Source: Paragordius varius
Lineage: Eukaryota > Nematomorpha
Length of the DNA: 64,000 nucleotides
Direction of reading: 5' to 3'
Assembly (NCBI GenBank): GCA_964247055.1
Contig: OZ176059.1
Location: forward strand, 2,790,001 to 2,854,000
Both the position numbers and the translations under genes were made by a program. This document shows positions 10,585 to 23,154 of this stretch, in pieces. Below the pieces are notes generated by a model. That model was not told the origin of the DNA. It did no database searches and saw nothing but the letters and a program-made list of their open reading frames with translations. The first letter of the stretch is position 1. Each line of letters begins with the position of its first letter.

Positions 10585-13497
10585 TTAAGGAGGTCCATTA
10601 TACAGTCCCATAAAAAGTTGAGAATCATTGATTTCATCAAGTAAAAAGTAGACGAAAGGCATATCAAACCAAAGTTTAACGTGTTGTTCCGGTTTTAAAT
10701 CTCGATCGTTGGGATTGTTCGTTAGCCCAATGACAGCGGAACTGGCTGCGCTAGCTTGTGTCCCATTCTCATTTAGCTGGAAAGCACTTTTATGTAACAT
10801 GGTAGTTACGGCGAGTCTATCATTTATTTTGTTGGTTATGCCTGAGAAATCACCATGCCCACTAATGTTCAATGACACAAAATATATATGTAATATTATA
10901 AAGAATTGTAAAATAAAATTTATGGTTTTTTAGTTTTATAGAGCCGTTTTTTTTCCTTTGCTTATTTAAAAGGACCAAAATTGTATCAGAACTTCTTGTG
11001 AAAGCTTAACATCACCTGCCTGACCAGGGCTGACAGTTATGATGGTGGAAAAATTGTACAGTTTCGAAGTTCGTACTCACCCCACCTAGATGTTAAAAGA
11101 CCGGCCACCTAGCTACTATACCATCACGCCTTTTGTGTTTATTAATATTTAAATTTAAATTCGTATGAAATTGATATATAAGACAACTGCTCCTTAAGTT
11201 AACCGCCATGATAAACTCGATACTAGATAACCGAAATTGGATAAAACTAAAACTCACACTTGATATTGAGATATGTGCTATGACAGACTGCCTAAACCAG
11301 CCCAATCTTTTCTGGTTATATTTTAATTTAAACGATCCCCAAGCTAATTCGTGGGCGCAAACTCCTTAAAAAATGGACTTATATACATGCATAAATCGCT
11401 AATCTTGAATCCATAAAAAATCTCATTTGTTCTAAATTTTTGAGAATCGGAAAATTAACTAACAATACTTCACTTTACTCTAGATTAAAAATTTAACAGC
11501 AGAAAAGTTGTGCGGATTAATATCAATATAACATCATAAATTTATAAATTATTAAATCATTACATTTTTTTTGAGTGTCAAGGGAAAAAAATCAATACTA
11601 TTTAGCAAAAAAATGGTTTAGGAATCGTATTGAATCATAAATTTTTACCATTTTATAGGTTAATTATCATTTGTATTTGAATATAAATGTAGATTTTAAT
11701 TACCTGTTCCGGAATCAAGTATATTGTAATTACCTAATAGTTAATACGATTATTTTGATTATAATGTTTATCAATAACAAAATTGTCAAGAAAAAGTAAT
11801 TTCACTTTGAAAATAATGATTATTATAATTATACCTAAAAAGAGAGTGTACACCCATCTTTTGTGCCAAAGGGATCATATCGATATGCGATTTTGTTTCA
11901 AACTTTGGAATCGCTATAAGGACATCATCTTGTTCACGGTTTACTCTGAGAACATTAGCAAATAGTGTAAGATGTTGACCCATTAAATCATTCATAAAGG
12001 CATCAAATTTTACCAAGGGTTGAACAAGGTATAGGGCGAATCGGGGTTCCCACAACTCAATGCGACAGAGTTGGAGAAAACTATGTTTAAATAGTAATCG
12101 AAGGTGTTGTGCTCTTTGTACGCCATACAGCATGGGAATCTTATAAAATAGAGATCGTCGAATTATATATATATACAGACAAAACGTAAAAACAAAAAAT
12201 TAACCATACTTTAAAACCGTTCTTTTTTTGGTGTATCCTTTATTTTATCAAAAATTTCTTTTTTTTCGTTAAATGGGTATAAATATTTGGTAAAGAATGG
12301 AAAAAACAAATGGTGATTTAATTCTTGATGAATAAGATATGATTAATACCATAGAGCTCTTGTTTTTCCATTCTTTACCAAATATTTATACCCATTCGAA
12401 AATAAAGGAGACATGACTGTATTTGTTTTTATTATGTACGTATATGCATCTCTAATACCCATTTAGCAACCGAAATAAATCAAAAAATGACTAATATAAT
12501 ACAATTGTTTTAAATATAAATTAAGTCTTTTAGTTTTTAAATTTTGTCAGTATATATTCTCAATTTCTACTGTAATTTCAAAGTGTGATTGATACAATAC
12601 AATTACTCTTAGGTGGCTTATATATTTTTTATTCAAGCAATATATATATTATTGACAACTAATTACTTTGATTTGGGAACCGTCCAAACGTTGAAACAAC
12701 ATTTTTTGCGTGTTCTTTGGATTGAAGGGGACAGGCCACGAAGCAGCAAAAGTTATTAAATTAGCTATAACTACCTTGCTCAGAGCGCTTACACTTCCTG
12801 GGGGTAATATGTTGGGAATATGGCCTTGAGTAGCTTCTAACGCGTCTCCATTTATGCTCTGCCTAGCAGCTTCGGCATTATGGAGAAAATCAACTTTCCT
12901 AACCGTCCCATAGTAATAGTGTTCAACAATGTTAATGTATTCCTTCAAAACTTCAAACGACTCCTCAACGTATATCCCAAGGGCCAATGTCAAATTATCC
13001 GAACCCCGGAGCGATGTTAACAGAGACTTGTAAGCCCTTTCAAGGGCATACTTCTTGTCAAAATTATGTGATAATGTATCTTCCGTAGCAAGGCTTGAGT
13101 GCGTATTAGGCAAGTTGGTCAGCCCTAAATCCAAAGTTGGCACATATCGGTAATCAAGAGCCCAAAATAATTCGTCATAATCCGAAAGTCCTAACCCCGA
13201 CAATAAAGCTGTCAGACAATGTGACATGCTTAGAGGCGAAAATATTAGGGCGGATTTATTGCCATTATACAAAAGTTTTAAGACTTTAACTGTAAACGAT
13301 CGACTAGCATCACGAAATACCTTGTAAGTTTCATTATACACTGTCGCGTTACCACCATCGTGATCAACGATTTCGTGTAGGTCATCTAAAGTTAAGATTG
13401 GCGATCTTCTAACAGGCGTAGGTTTCTCATCAAAATGATAAGTGGGCACCACAACGAGGAACAATCCTAAAATGAATAAAAATGCCTGGATTTTCAT
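10585..13497 (-). CDS. Secreted serpin (serine protease inhibitor), 3 exons
   Basis: Minus-strand exons 13497-12667, 12139-11835 and 10861-10585 join in phase to 470 codons plus stop. Residues 1-20 (MKIQAFLFILGLFLVVVPTY) are a signal peptide. Serpin landmarks follow in order: helix-hB region LIFSPLSMSHCLTALLSG; NLITFAASWPVPFNPKNTQK; then the s3A-s2C join IKIPMLYGVQRAQHLRLLF across the first intron; VLIAIPKFETKSHIDM; and LFSGHGDFSGI across the second. The breach/hinge is LNENGTQASAASS (about 408-420), with G412-T413 and small residues beyond, which fits an inhibitory serpin; the C-terminal MPFVYFLLDE...LFMGLY is canonical. By hinge counting P1 would fall near T426, which is uncertain. Intron 1 (527 bp) holds MITEs, intron 2 (973 bp) a SINE. 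The target protease cannot be predicted. Confidence 0.93.
10933..11131 (-). mobile_element. tRNA-derived SINE, copy 2 (in serpin intron 2)
   Basis: Reverse-strand match to the SINE at 16902-17105. Head GTGATGGTATAGTAGCTAGG (A-box region), then GAGTACGAACTTCG at the B-box position, then the shared body (TTTTTCCACCATCA, TGTCAGCCCTGG, CACAAG, TACAATTT, GGTCCTTTTAAAT). It is clearly diverged from the other copy and has no obvious target duplication. Confidence 0.8.
12172..12573. repeat. MITE family D, copy 5, split by a family-E MITE (serpin intron 1)
   Basis: The left part (12172-12225) starts 'tacagacaaaacgtaaaaac' and has 'accatacttt'. The right part (12424-12573) ends 'ttttgtcagtatatattc' and 'tttctactgta', the other family-D end. 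A family-E element sits between them, so the insertion order is D first, then E. Confidence 0.65.
12226..12421. repeat. MITE family E, copy 1
   Basis: Very long inverted repeat: 'gtatcctttattttatc', 'cgttaaatgggtataaat', 'atttggtaaagaatgg' at the left and their reverse complements at the right, ending CATGACTGTA. The left tip is missing compared with the copy at 42834-43060. Predicted to fold into one long hairpin. Confidence 0.8.
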
Positions 13498-15829
13498 ACG
13501 CAGCTATTGTATGCAAAATTTAAGGATAAAAATACTGGTAAATGATATTTTTTATGTAAAATATTAAATACACCAAAAAAAGATTGGCGGTAAACAATTA
13601 AATTGAAACAACAGTAAATTGTTTGTTAACTGTTAGAGGTATTACCACTTAACATCAATTTAGAAAAATTTATTTGGTTTGAACCTATGTGTCACCATTT
13701 TTATAATTATATATAATTAAAGCATACGATAAGGTTTTTATTTGATAGGGATCATCGTATTTTCAGTTAAAGGTTTGCCACTTATTATTACAATAAAATC
13801 ATCAAATGCTACACTCCCACATAATTATAAGTCCTAACAAATATATTTAAATCAAAAGAATGCAAATCAAAAAATATATTTTTAAGGAAATTAGTAGAGC
13901 TCTTAAAATGCCTTATACGGAAATTAAATGAAACTACCTATAAGATATCGTGTCATCCAAATAACTAATGAAAAAAGGGACATTAGTTGATGTTTAGTTT
14001 TTTAGAATAACAACTAACGAAAGGTAAAATATGTATGCCTGATGTGTGCCTTTTCTTAAATGAATACAGTGTGCACAATTATGCTGGCTCATTCCCATTA
14101 TATTGTTGGTCCATTTGTATTATATAATAGCGTCTACGTGTATTATAAAACAAATGTTGACCATAATTAATTTAAGCAAAGTAATTAATGGAAGATAGGA
14201 AAAAATTATTAAATATCAAATTGTTGTTTTTTTCCATACACTACTGTGTTGCCAATCGACCAACTAAAATGTGAATAAGCCTTGGATAAATGAGCTTACG
14301 GTAATTTGTTTATGTGATAATTTTGGAATAGGTCGTATATCAAAACTTTTATATTATTATTATATCAATAAAGTGTTTGTACAAAATTAAATAAACAACA
14401 GTGTTAAAGTTTAGGACAAAAAATGTTTGATTTCTATTTATTGTATTTTACTATATAGTATTGCTACTATCATACATAAGAGGTGTTCACGGTCTGGGCA
14501 ATTAAATAAACCATGAACCATTTTTGTGAAATTGAAAACACGTGATTTTCAAAACCGTTTTGGAATCTAAACAAAAATCCAAATTATTATTTTTATTAAA
14601 TGGTAAGTTTTTTAAAATTTTCTACATACCGTTTTTTTGTGGTTTAATTTATGTTTTAGCGTCTATTTATAGATAAAATCTCAATTATGGGGCAGTTGCG
14701 TTATCCCTGATTAATACTTTAAAAAGTTTTAATTCAGTTTGAAAACGTTTATGTAACTTAGAAAAAAATTTAAATCAATGGCTCTAAAATACAAGCGATT
14801 TGCGAAAAAATAATATTTTTAATGAAATGACATTTTTTAGTATTTTTGGTTTGATGTGTTCAGCCCATTTAATTATCTAACTGAATTTGAAAAACTTAAA
14901 ATTATAAGTTTTAACATAGCCAATGCATTTCTTGCCGCATATTTCACTCTATTCAAATGCTATGTAATAGTGCTATCATCAAACTGAGGTATTTAAATGT
15001 TATCTTAATATCTCTAATGTGCTTAACGTAGCACGAAAGCTACAACAGTATGAGTAAATAGTGATTGCTTGTTCTCATAATTATTGTCAGATAGCACATT
15101 AACACAAAGAAAAATTATTAGACATAAATGTTTACCCTTTTCCTAGTAAATCACCATAATATTTCTCTTTGGTTTATCTAATACATGGCAATATTTAATG
15201 AAAAACTAGGAATGTATAGTTACATACTGTCGTTAAAGACAATTGAATATATATGCATACACACAAAAATACAGTCAAAACAGTCTCAGTATTAGTTATT
15301 TCAGGGTTTTACAGAAAAAATTTAACTAACTGTGTACAAGCTATCAAAAGAATGGGAAATTTGACATCTTGTTACGTTTACTTAATTTATATTCTAATCA
15401 CAAATATTTAATTTAAGGAAAAGCTACTAATATAATTTATAATAAAAATTAGGATTATGACAAAAGGTAAATTAAAAAAGACTATTTTTTGGTAAAAAAC
15501 TATTTTGTAGTTATCGTTTTTTTCTGTATTGTATACTCTAAATAATTACAATCATGAAATGTTTAAATGAGTGTGTACCAAATTATTATTTCTTTAGGAT
15601 TAAAAAAATGTTTGTTAAATATTAAAATATTATAAGACTAATTTATTAAATGTTCGAATATGGATGATAATGTATTACTTTTTATGGAAGTTTCTAGCAA
15701 TTTGAATATCATATATATAAAAAATTTTTTTAAATTTGCCAATATTAGGTTTTGGGAATCATGTAAGATTATGGACGAATATTTATTTTATTTAACACTT
15801 CATGACCTACATTTTTTAATCTAGTTGAC
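13498..15829. other. Intergenic region upstream of the serpin
   Basis: Contains the serpin 5' flank and AT-rich DNA without recognisable exons. A 44-bp fragment at 14220-14263 ('ttgttgtttttttccataca' and 'ctactgtgttgcc') matches one end of the family-F MITE at 45200-45327. Nothing else could be delimited. Confidence 0.55.
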
Positions 15830-16097
15830 TTATTGTGGTGGTTTTATAACTCAAAGTACAATTATGTTAATAAACTACTGTTTTAAAGGTTATATTAGTT
15901 AAATTTTTTTTATCAAACATTGTTCTCATGTATTTGGTAAAAAAACTTATTTTTTACCGTTTTGTGAGTTCTATAGTTTAAAATTGGGCCACCTCCAAAA
16001 CAAGATATAAACGAACAGCTTATATTGAAATCAAAAATAAAGTTTTTGTTGGTTAAATGTAGCCTGAAAGCTCTTTAAAGTTATTTTTTACATAAAC

Positions 16098-16208
16098 TAT
16101 TGTGACCAGATATTTTTAACTTGAATGCAGTACAAATTTAAAACATACTGTGCCTTGTTTTTAAACCATCGGTGTGGAATATTCCACAGTTAAAAATATC
16201 CTGATGAA

Positions 16209-16241
<33 letters not shown>

Positions 16242-17680
16242 TCTGATAGGAAAATATCAGGATTATCATGGTGCTTTTGGTTTAAACCTTTACGAGTTAT
16301 TAAAAAAAGTTATTTACAGTAAGTGCTCCGTAAATAATTGCAAAAGGGGCGCAATTTTTCAAATATATTTTTGGTAAATGCTAAATGTATAATTTCAAAA
16401 AATATCACTAAAATATAACATAAACTCCATATAAAAAGCAAAACAATGTTTTAAAAATTTTAAATTTTTAGATGTGGCTCTAAAAGTCCCAATTTTTTTG
16501 GCTCTTTTAAAATGAACCGTTCTCTTAAAATAAACGTAAAATTCCTTTTCATACTATTTTGAGCATGATGGAAACGATATAAACGGTTGAGATGTTATAA
16601 CATTTTATATATATAATTCGATAATGCTAATTTCTCACACGGATTTTGATTGAAATATTTGTTCGTTTTCAAAATTATGTTAAATAAAAATTGTTTTTTT
16701 CAAAAAATGCACCAAAATTTGCAAGCAAACATTAAACTATGAATGTTCAACATCATCGAATTATTTGGAAAAAGAATTTTATTATATCTCAAAGCGTTAT
16801 ACAGTTTCCATGATGCTTCAAAACAGTTTGAAGTACGCTTCAACAAAATATCTCAGTTTTATTTATGCAAAAAAATAAGATAACTAATAAAAATTAATGT
16901 TCAGAGGCCTGATGGTATAGTAGGTAGGGCGCCGGACTCTTGCACTGCATGACAGAGTTTGAACCTCGAAACTACGCAATTTTTCCATCATCACTGTCAG
17001 CCCTGGGCAGGCGAAAGTTAAAGCATTCACAAGTCCGGATACAATTTAAGTCCTTGCCCTTTAATTAAAAAGGAAAAAAGAGACTCTAAACTGTATAAAA
17101 AAAATAAAAATTAATGTTTAGGAAAAAAATTAAGAAATATCATACCTACAACCTAATGAGTATGGATATCGTAAAAACTCTATTTTTTACGAAAGGTTAT
17201 TTCGAAATCATCTGCCATATATAATAAATTTTAAATTTTTCTATATAATTTTCCGTTTAATAATTGTAATAAAGAATAAACTTTCTAACTGTGAAACATT
17301 TATAAAAATATCATAAATTAGATTTTTAATTTTAAACGATAAGTGAAAGAACCATTAGTCTGAATCTTACGGTGTAGACTCCGAGATTTATAGTTTCGCC
17401 ACTGCGCGAAAGGCCGTATCCTATGTTTTATGTATATTTCGAGCAGATTAGTTTTGTACCTCAAAATGCATTTCTTTACCAATTATGAGGTTATTTTTAC
17501 AGTGGGTACTATATTAAATTCTAAAATATTTTTTTTTGAATAAATAAAAGGTATATAATGTATATTTAAAAATTATTTTTTTTTATTTCAAAAAGCAGTA
17601 CAAAAGTGGGCGCAGTACATGCGCAGTTTTTTTCAGAAAACCCAGTACAGTACTGCGAAAAACAGCCTATCTGGTCACTA
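16098..17680. mobile_element. Non-autonomous hAT-like DNA transposon
   Basis: Ends are TATTGTGACCAGATA at the left and TATCTGGTCACTA at the right, near-perfect inverted repeats. The flanks carry the direct repeat TACATAAAC (16089-16097 and 17681-17689), i.e. an 8-9 bp target duplication as made by hAT transposases. Subterminal CAGTAC motifs recur near both ends (left about 16127; right about 17597, 17618, 17643). No transposase frame is present. A (TA)n microsatellite lies near the left end and a SINE is inserted at 16902-17105. Confidence 0.8.
16902..17105 (+). mobile_element. tRNA-derived SINE, copy 1, with 13-bp target duplication
   Basis: Head GATGGTATAGTAGGTAGGGC (A-box region) and GAGTTTGAACCTCG (B-box position) 30-odd bases further on give a tRNA-like Pol III promoter. 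The body has 'tgtcagccctgggcagg' and ends in an A-rich tail. It is flanked by AAAAATTAATGTT at 16889-16901 and 17106-17118, a direct repeat expected from LINE-mediated insertion. Which LINE mobilised it is unknown. Confidence 0.88.
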
Positions 17681-17945
17681 TACATAAACCATAATATACA
17701 TTTTTTTATTTATTGCATTAGCAATTTAAAAATCTATAGAATAAAATGACGGCAAACTTTTTGAGATAGGATTTTTTACGATTTTATATTTTTTAAATAA
17801 TATTTTTTGTGTAAATGAGCCCAAAAAACGAGAAAGCATATATTTAAATTTGATAATTTCTTAAATATTTTTGAGATATTCAAATTTTAAATCGCTCTGC
17901 GATATAAAACTACCCCAAAAGATCATTGAGTGATAAATGTAATGA

Positions 17946-18559
17946 CTATATAGATTGGGTAGGGGTCTTAGGCCACATTACAAGAAATAAGCCTTTCGGA
18001 TCATTTATAATTTTAGAAGTATTCGATGGAATAAACTTTCTAACTTTCTGTGTATTTTTAATCCAAAAACTACATAAATTGATATTCTATCAATGATATT
18101 GGGTAAAACTAAGAAAGTATTTTTTGTCATTATTGCGAGTTTTGCAAAAAAATAGAAAATCCTTATAAAATCCGCATTTGAAAATTTTAGCCGCCAAATA
18201 TTTTTTGGTTTTTGTATCGCTCAAAAAACTGCACAAATATGGTTAAAAAACAAGATATAATTCATTTTGTTCTTTGATTTCAAATTTTCGATAATTTTTT
18301 GCATAGAATTGATATATTTGACCATTGTTTTACAAAACGTAAAAAATCTTTTTTTTATAAGTTATAAGCAAATAGTTTACAATTTAATATTGTCAAAGCG
18401 CATTTTATGGTTTGAATCATAAAACGGATTAAGAGCAGTACAAAATGTTATAAAAAAAGTTAATATATACAATTAGAGTTTTCTTCCATCGTATGATTAT
18501 GAATAAAGTAACTTTATATAATGGCAAACTTAAAAAAACACAAATATTTCTTAATTTTA
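17946..18559. other. AT-rich intergenic DNA
   Basis: No coding exon, RNA gene or delimited repeat recognised between the family-B copy and the family-A fragment. Confidence 0.5.
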
Positions 18560-18795
18560 TATTCAGCTAATGCACTTATATCATGTTGACTAAATTCTTA
18601 CCTTGATGTTTATACATAATCAGGGTTTGCAAATGAAACTTTTTTATGTTTCGGCGCTTAAATGTTATCTATGCGCAAACTTTGCAATAGTTTTAATTTG
18701 TTCCATATTTTTAGATAATTAATTTAAAACAGGCCTGGGTCCCCAAAGAAATTGAAGGAGGACTGAGATGGCTGGTTGTATTCTGGTGTTTGGAA
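18560..18795 (-). repeat. MITE family A: fragment
   Basis: Shares 'cacttatatcatgttgac', 'acaggcctggg' and 'ggaggactgagatg' with full family-A copies in the same order; only one end half remains. Confidence 0.55.
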
Positions 18796-18934
18796 AAACA
18801 TAAATCTTTACCAACAATTTTTTTCAAATCTTTAAAATCATGACAGGTCGATCTAAATACCTCATATCTATATATTTTAACAAATTTCATTTTTATATAG
18901 TACGACTAAGTAATTATTCCAATACCTTTTAGGG

Positions 18935-21900
18935 TAGTATTATTGGTTGGTTGGTTTTTCCTAAGTCGTAAACGACTTTTTGGATATAGTTTTAACTATT
19001 TCTTTCCATTTTTTTCTATCTTTAACCGCTATATTGAGCTCTTTCAGTGTCATTTTGGTCTCTTCTTTTATCATATCCAACCACCTCATCGGTGGTCGGC
19101 CTCGTTTTGCCCTTCTACCTTCCCAAACATTGTATCTTTCTCCAGAGAATTCGATCGCATGACATGACCAAAATATGTTAACTTTCTTTTTAGAATTATC
19201 TCCATGATGTTTGTTTTAGGTTTTATTTCTGTAGTTAGACTTTCATTCTTAATTTTATCCTTCCAGGTGTATCCTAGCATCCTACGCCAGCAGCTCCTTT
19301 CAAAAGCCATGAGCCTTTCTTTGTCCCTTTTTTTGAGGGTCCAACTCTCACATCCATATGTGGTGACCGGGAGAACGAAACAGTAGAGTAATCTTTTTTT
19401 GGTTTCAACTCCTACGCTTTTGTTTTTCCAAATCTTTATTAATTTGGTCATCGCTTCTCTACCCAATCCTATTCTCTTTCTGATGTCAGGAGTTGAAGAC
19501 CCATCCTCTGAAATTATTGCGCCCAAAAACGTTAACTGTTTAACTATTTCTATTTCTACTCCTTCTATTATAATTGTAGGCTTTTTTCCTGTACATAATA
19601 TTTTGGTTTTGTTAGGATTAAGCCTAAGACCATACCTCAAACTTTCCTTTCGAATCTCTTCAATCAATTCCTTCAAATCATTTGCACTTTCAGCTATAAG
19701 AGTGGTATCGTCTGCAAACCTTAAATTATTGATTGTTCTCCCTCCTATTCTTACTCCTATATTTTTACCATCCAACTTCCTCATTATCATTTCTGTGCAC
19801 ATATTGAACAGATAAGGGGATAAGCAACACCCTTGTCTGACTCCTTTCAAGATTGGTATTTCGTCTGTGTCCCCCGCTGGTGTTCTAATAATCGCTCTTT
19901 GTTTTAGATACAGAGAGCTAATCAATCTTATTAAGTGAGACGATACCCCTACTAACTTTAATGTTTCCCACAAGGAGTCATAGTTAATTGAATCGAATGC
20001 TTGTCTGTAATCAATAAAACACATGTATAATTCTTTCTGGAACTCTTTTGATGTTTCCATTATCCTTCTCATGTTTGAGATATGGTCTCTTGTGCTTTTT
20101 CCCTTCATAAATCCAGCTTGATTTTCTGGTATTTCTGTCTGTATGATACTGTGCATTCTGTTTTGTATTACTTTTAGTAAGACCTTACTAGCGTGGCTAA
20201 TAAGAGATATGTTCCGATAATTCTCGCATTGGAGTACATCTCCTTTTTTATATATTGGGAGATATACAGATGATGCCCAATCGTTTGGCCACTCACATGT
20301 TTCCCACACCTTTTGACATAGCTGGTGTAACTTTTCAACGGGAATAGCTTTTATGAACTCTATTGGGATATTGTCTAATCCCGTCGCTTTGTTGTTAGGA
20401 ATTTGTTTTAAGGCTAATTCAACCTCCTCTCTTAATATATCTGGATCACGTTCTTCTTCTTTTAATTGCAACACCTTTGTTTGAGGAGCCTGATAGAGTT
20501 TTTGGGTGTATTCCTTCCATCTTTCTCGTACTTCTGTTTGTTTGCACAATATGGTGCCATTCTCTTTTTTAATCTTTTGTGATGATATAAAAGGTTTATG
20601 AGTCATTTGCTTCAGCTGGAACATTGGTTGCATTAATCCTTTTTTGTTATTTAATTCCACTTCCAGACATTGTTTATTAAGAAAATCTTCGTAATCCTTC
20701 CTTGTTTGTCGTTGAAATTCTTTGTTATATAATTTTACCATTTTATTATCACCTCTTGATTTAGCTTTTCTCCTCTTTTCTGCTATCTCTATACTCTTTT
20801 CTGATATCCATTTGTTATCTTTCCTCTTTACTCTCTGCACTTTTTCTTTTGCCACTTCATTAACAACATTTTTTATCGTTCCCCATAATTGTTCTGAGCT
20901 ACATCCATTGTCCAATCTTTCTAATCTATCTTTGGTTTCTGTTCTAAAACTATTTGGAATGTTCCGAGTGTCATATCTGTATATCTGTTTAACCTTATTT
21001 TTAATTATTTTAAGTTTGATTTTGGTTATTAAAAGCTCATGATCGCTAGAGCAATCGCTGCTTTTGCTTGTTTTGGTATCGATTATAGAGCTTTTCCATT
21101 TTTGAGGACACATTATGTAATCAATTTGATTCTTATATTTACCACATGGAGAGGTCCATGTGTATAACCTCCTATTGTGTTGTGGAAACCATGTGTTGGT
21201 TATCATCATCTCATTTTCTTGACAAAAATTGATCAGTGCTTCCCCGGCCTCGTTTCGTTCTCCCAATCCATATGGCCCGACTATTTGATCTACTCTACCT
21301 CTACCAACTTTGCTGTTCCAATCCCCTCCTATGATAATCATATCTCCTTTCTTCGTTTCATCCAAAACTATTTGCAACGTTGCATAAAAGTCCTCTATGT
21401 CTTCTTTGGGAGCGTTTGACGTAAGAGCATAGACTACTATGTATGTAAATTTAAGTGGCTTGGCATTCAGCCTAATACTCATGATTCTGGGTGTATATGG
21501 TGTATAACTAATGAGACTTTTATTTAATTTGTTTTTTATTAATACTGCAACGCCTTCAGATTTCTGGTCATCTCTCCCCGATCTTAACAATGTATAATTT
21601 TCGTTTTGTACTTTCGCGCTACCTTTTTGCTTGGTTTCCGTTAGACCCAGTATATCTATGTTCAATCTTTCCATTTCCTTTTCAATTATCACTTGTTTGG
21701 TTGATGTTAAGGAACGTACATTCCAGCATCCAACTTTGAAAATTCTTGTTAAGTTCATTTAGTAAAACTATTTTTTGGCAGTAATAAACGAGGGTGGTTT
21801 GCCATTGCCTTCCCTCTCACTTACCCTCTTTACAAAAAATAAATATCTAGAATAATTAAAATTAAAGAGTAATCTTTATAAATGTTGTTAATTTGGATAA

Positions 21901-22010
21901 ATTATAAATATTGATATTTTGCTCTGTCTGGCAATCATAAAGGAAAAATATAAAGAAATTATGGCTAGGCTAGTAAAAATAAAATAATTAGGCACCAAGG
22001 AGTAGAGAAA
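18935..22010 (-). mobile_element. RTE-like LINE, nearly complete, one frameshift
   Basis: Reading frame 21758-19086 (890 aa) encodes an N-terminal endonuclease (FKVGCWNVRSLTST, DILGLTETKQKG, VYALTSNAPKEDIEDFYATL, IIGGDWNSKVGRG, YKNQIDYIM, SSDHELLI). It continues with a reverse transcriptase (NKATGLDNIPIEFIK, YKKGD, AGFMKGKSTRDHI, DYRQAFDSI, LKGVRQGCCLSPYLFN, LRFADDTTLIAES) and a C-terminal tail. The annotated frame ends GKVEGQNEADHR. In the next frame the expected tail GRPPMRWLDMIKEE...LNIAVKDRKKW continues, so a single frameshift near 19,118 truncates the protein by about 55 residues. The 3' end is a (CCAA)n-like tail at about 18940, as in RTE elements. Upstream (21759-22010) is a short 5' UTR with 'ggcaatggcaaaccaccc'. 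Apart from the frameshift it looks young. Confidence 0.92.
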
Positions 22011-22349
22011 AAAAAAAAAGGGAGAGATCTGTATAACAATGATTTTTGATGACTTAAGAATTATGTTACTCTTTAAATTACATATTTAGCATACAAATAA
22101 AATAAAAACTCTACAAAACAAAGAAAAAGATTAATAATTACTAAAAGGAAACCTATTTTTTAAATATATTTATAGTATATAATAAAAATACTATCCTTGA
22201 ATATCCTCCCGCTTTCAATCACATGGTTTCATGCATGAAAAAAAAAAAAATTAAATTTGTAGTATTATTAAGAGCGATTTATTAAAAAGTATTTACGGTA
22301 TTGAACCAAATTATAAAATATGGTTTCTTTGCCTTGTGGGCGCATTATA

Positions 22350-23010
22350 CATATTTTTTGAAAAAATGTAAAAAAACCGGATGTCAAATTTTTTTGTCGC
22401 CATTCTATATTTTCATTATATCGCTAATACAACAAGCAAATAAACATATATGATGATTTGAAAAAGTAAAACTTTAAGAAGTATCTAATTAAACTTTACT
22501 AGCATAACTTCATATATTTTGAATTCAATCTATTTGTTTCATTCGTGTTGTGAGTCCCAGTAATTGTAAGAAACATAGAACATTATCTAATACATAAGAA
22601 AAATGGATAAAATTTTTTTATCTAAAATAACTGTCAAAACTGTATTTTTTCATTAAGCACTAAAATATAAAACACTTTAAAAGGTAAACTAGCACATAAA
22701 TTGAAAGGGTAATATTTTGAAAGAAAAGCAGTATTGATAACACATTTTTTAATTTAATATATTTTTGACACTTATAGCTTAAACCAATCTAAATTGGAAT
22801 TATTATTAGAATCGATATTTTACAACAAGAATCACATGATCAAATCCAAATTTACTAGGGTAAAAAAATGACCGTAAAATACCAAAACCGTAATTGATTT
22901 TTTGAATTAAATAAATTCGAAATCGTTCAATTTTTTAAAGAGCCATCCAAGCAATTAGTAAAAAATTACCTTTATAATTTAGAGCTTGAAAAAGTTAGGG
23001 CAGCTTATAT
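22350..23010 (-). repeat. MITE family B: diverged reverse copy
   Basis: Read on the minus strand it has 'gtttatttgcttgttgtatt', 'agcgatataatg' and 'gaatggcgacaaa', matching the right half of other family-B copies. Termini are decayed. Confidence 0.45.
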
Positions 23011-23154
23011 TAGCGGCGGCTTGATCCGCCTGAATTATATTATAAATTTAAAACCGAATATTTTTATTTCTCGTATCTTAAAATTGATGGTTAATTTATA
23101 ATTAATAAAATATTCCAATATAAATATATTTTTATGCTACATCAGTAATTCTGT

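Larger units (their letters stand above)
15830..17945 (+). repeat. MITE family B copy interrupted by a hAT-like element
   Basis: 15830-16097 matches the left half of the family-B copy at 7.3 kb ('aataaactactgtttt', 'acctccaaaacaagatat', 'tagcctgaaagctc'). 17681-17945 resumes with 'cataatatacattttttt', 'aaaatgacggcaaac', and ends 'gatataaaactaccccaaaa'. The sequence is collinear across the 1583-bp insertion. Confidence 0.75.

Noticed and set aside
19399-19815. Plus-strand frames opposite the LINE (also 20722-21042, 21177-21419)
   Set aside because: Shadows of the LINE reverse transcriptase/endonuclease frame on the minus strand.
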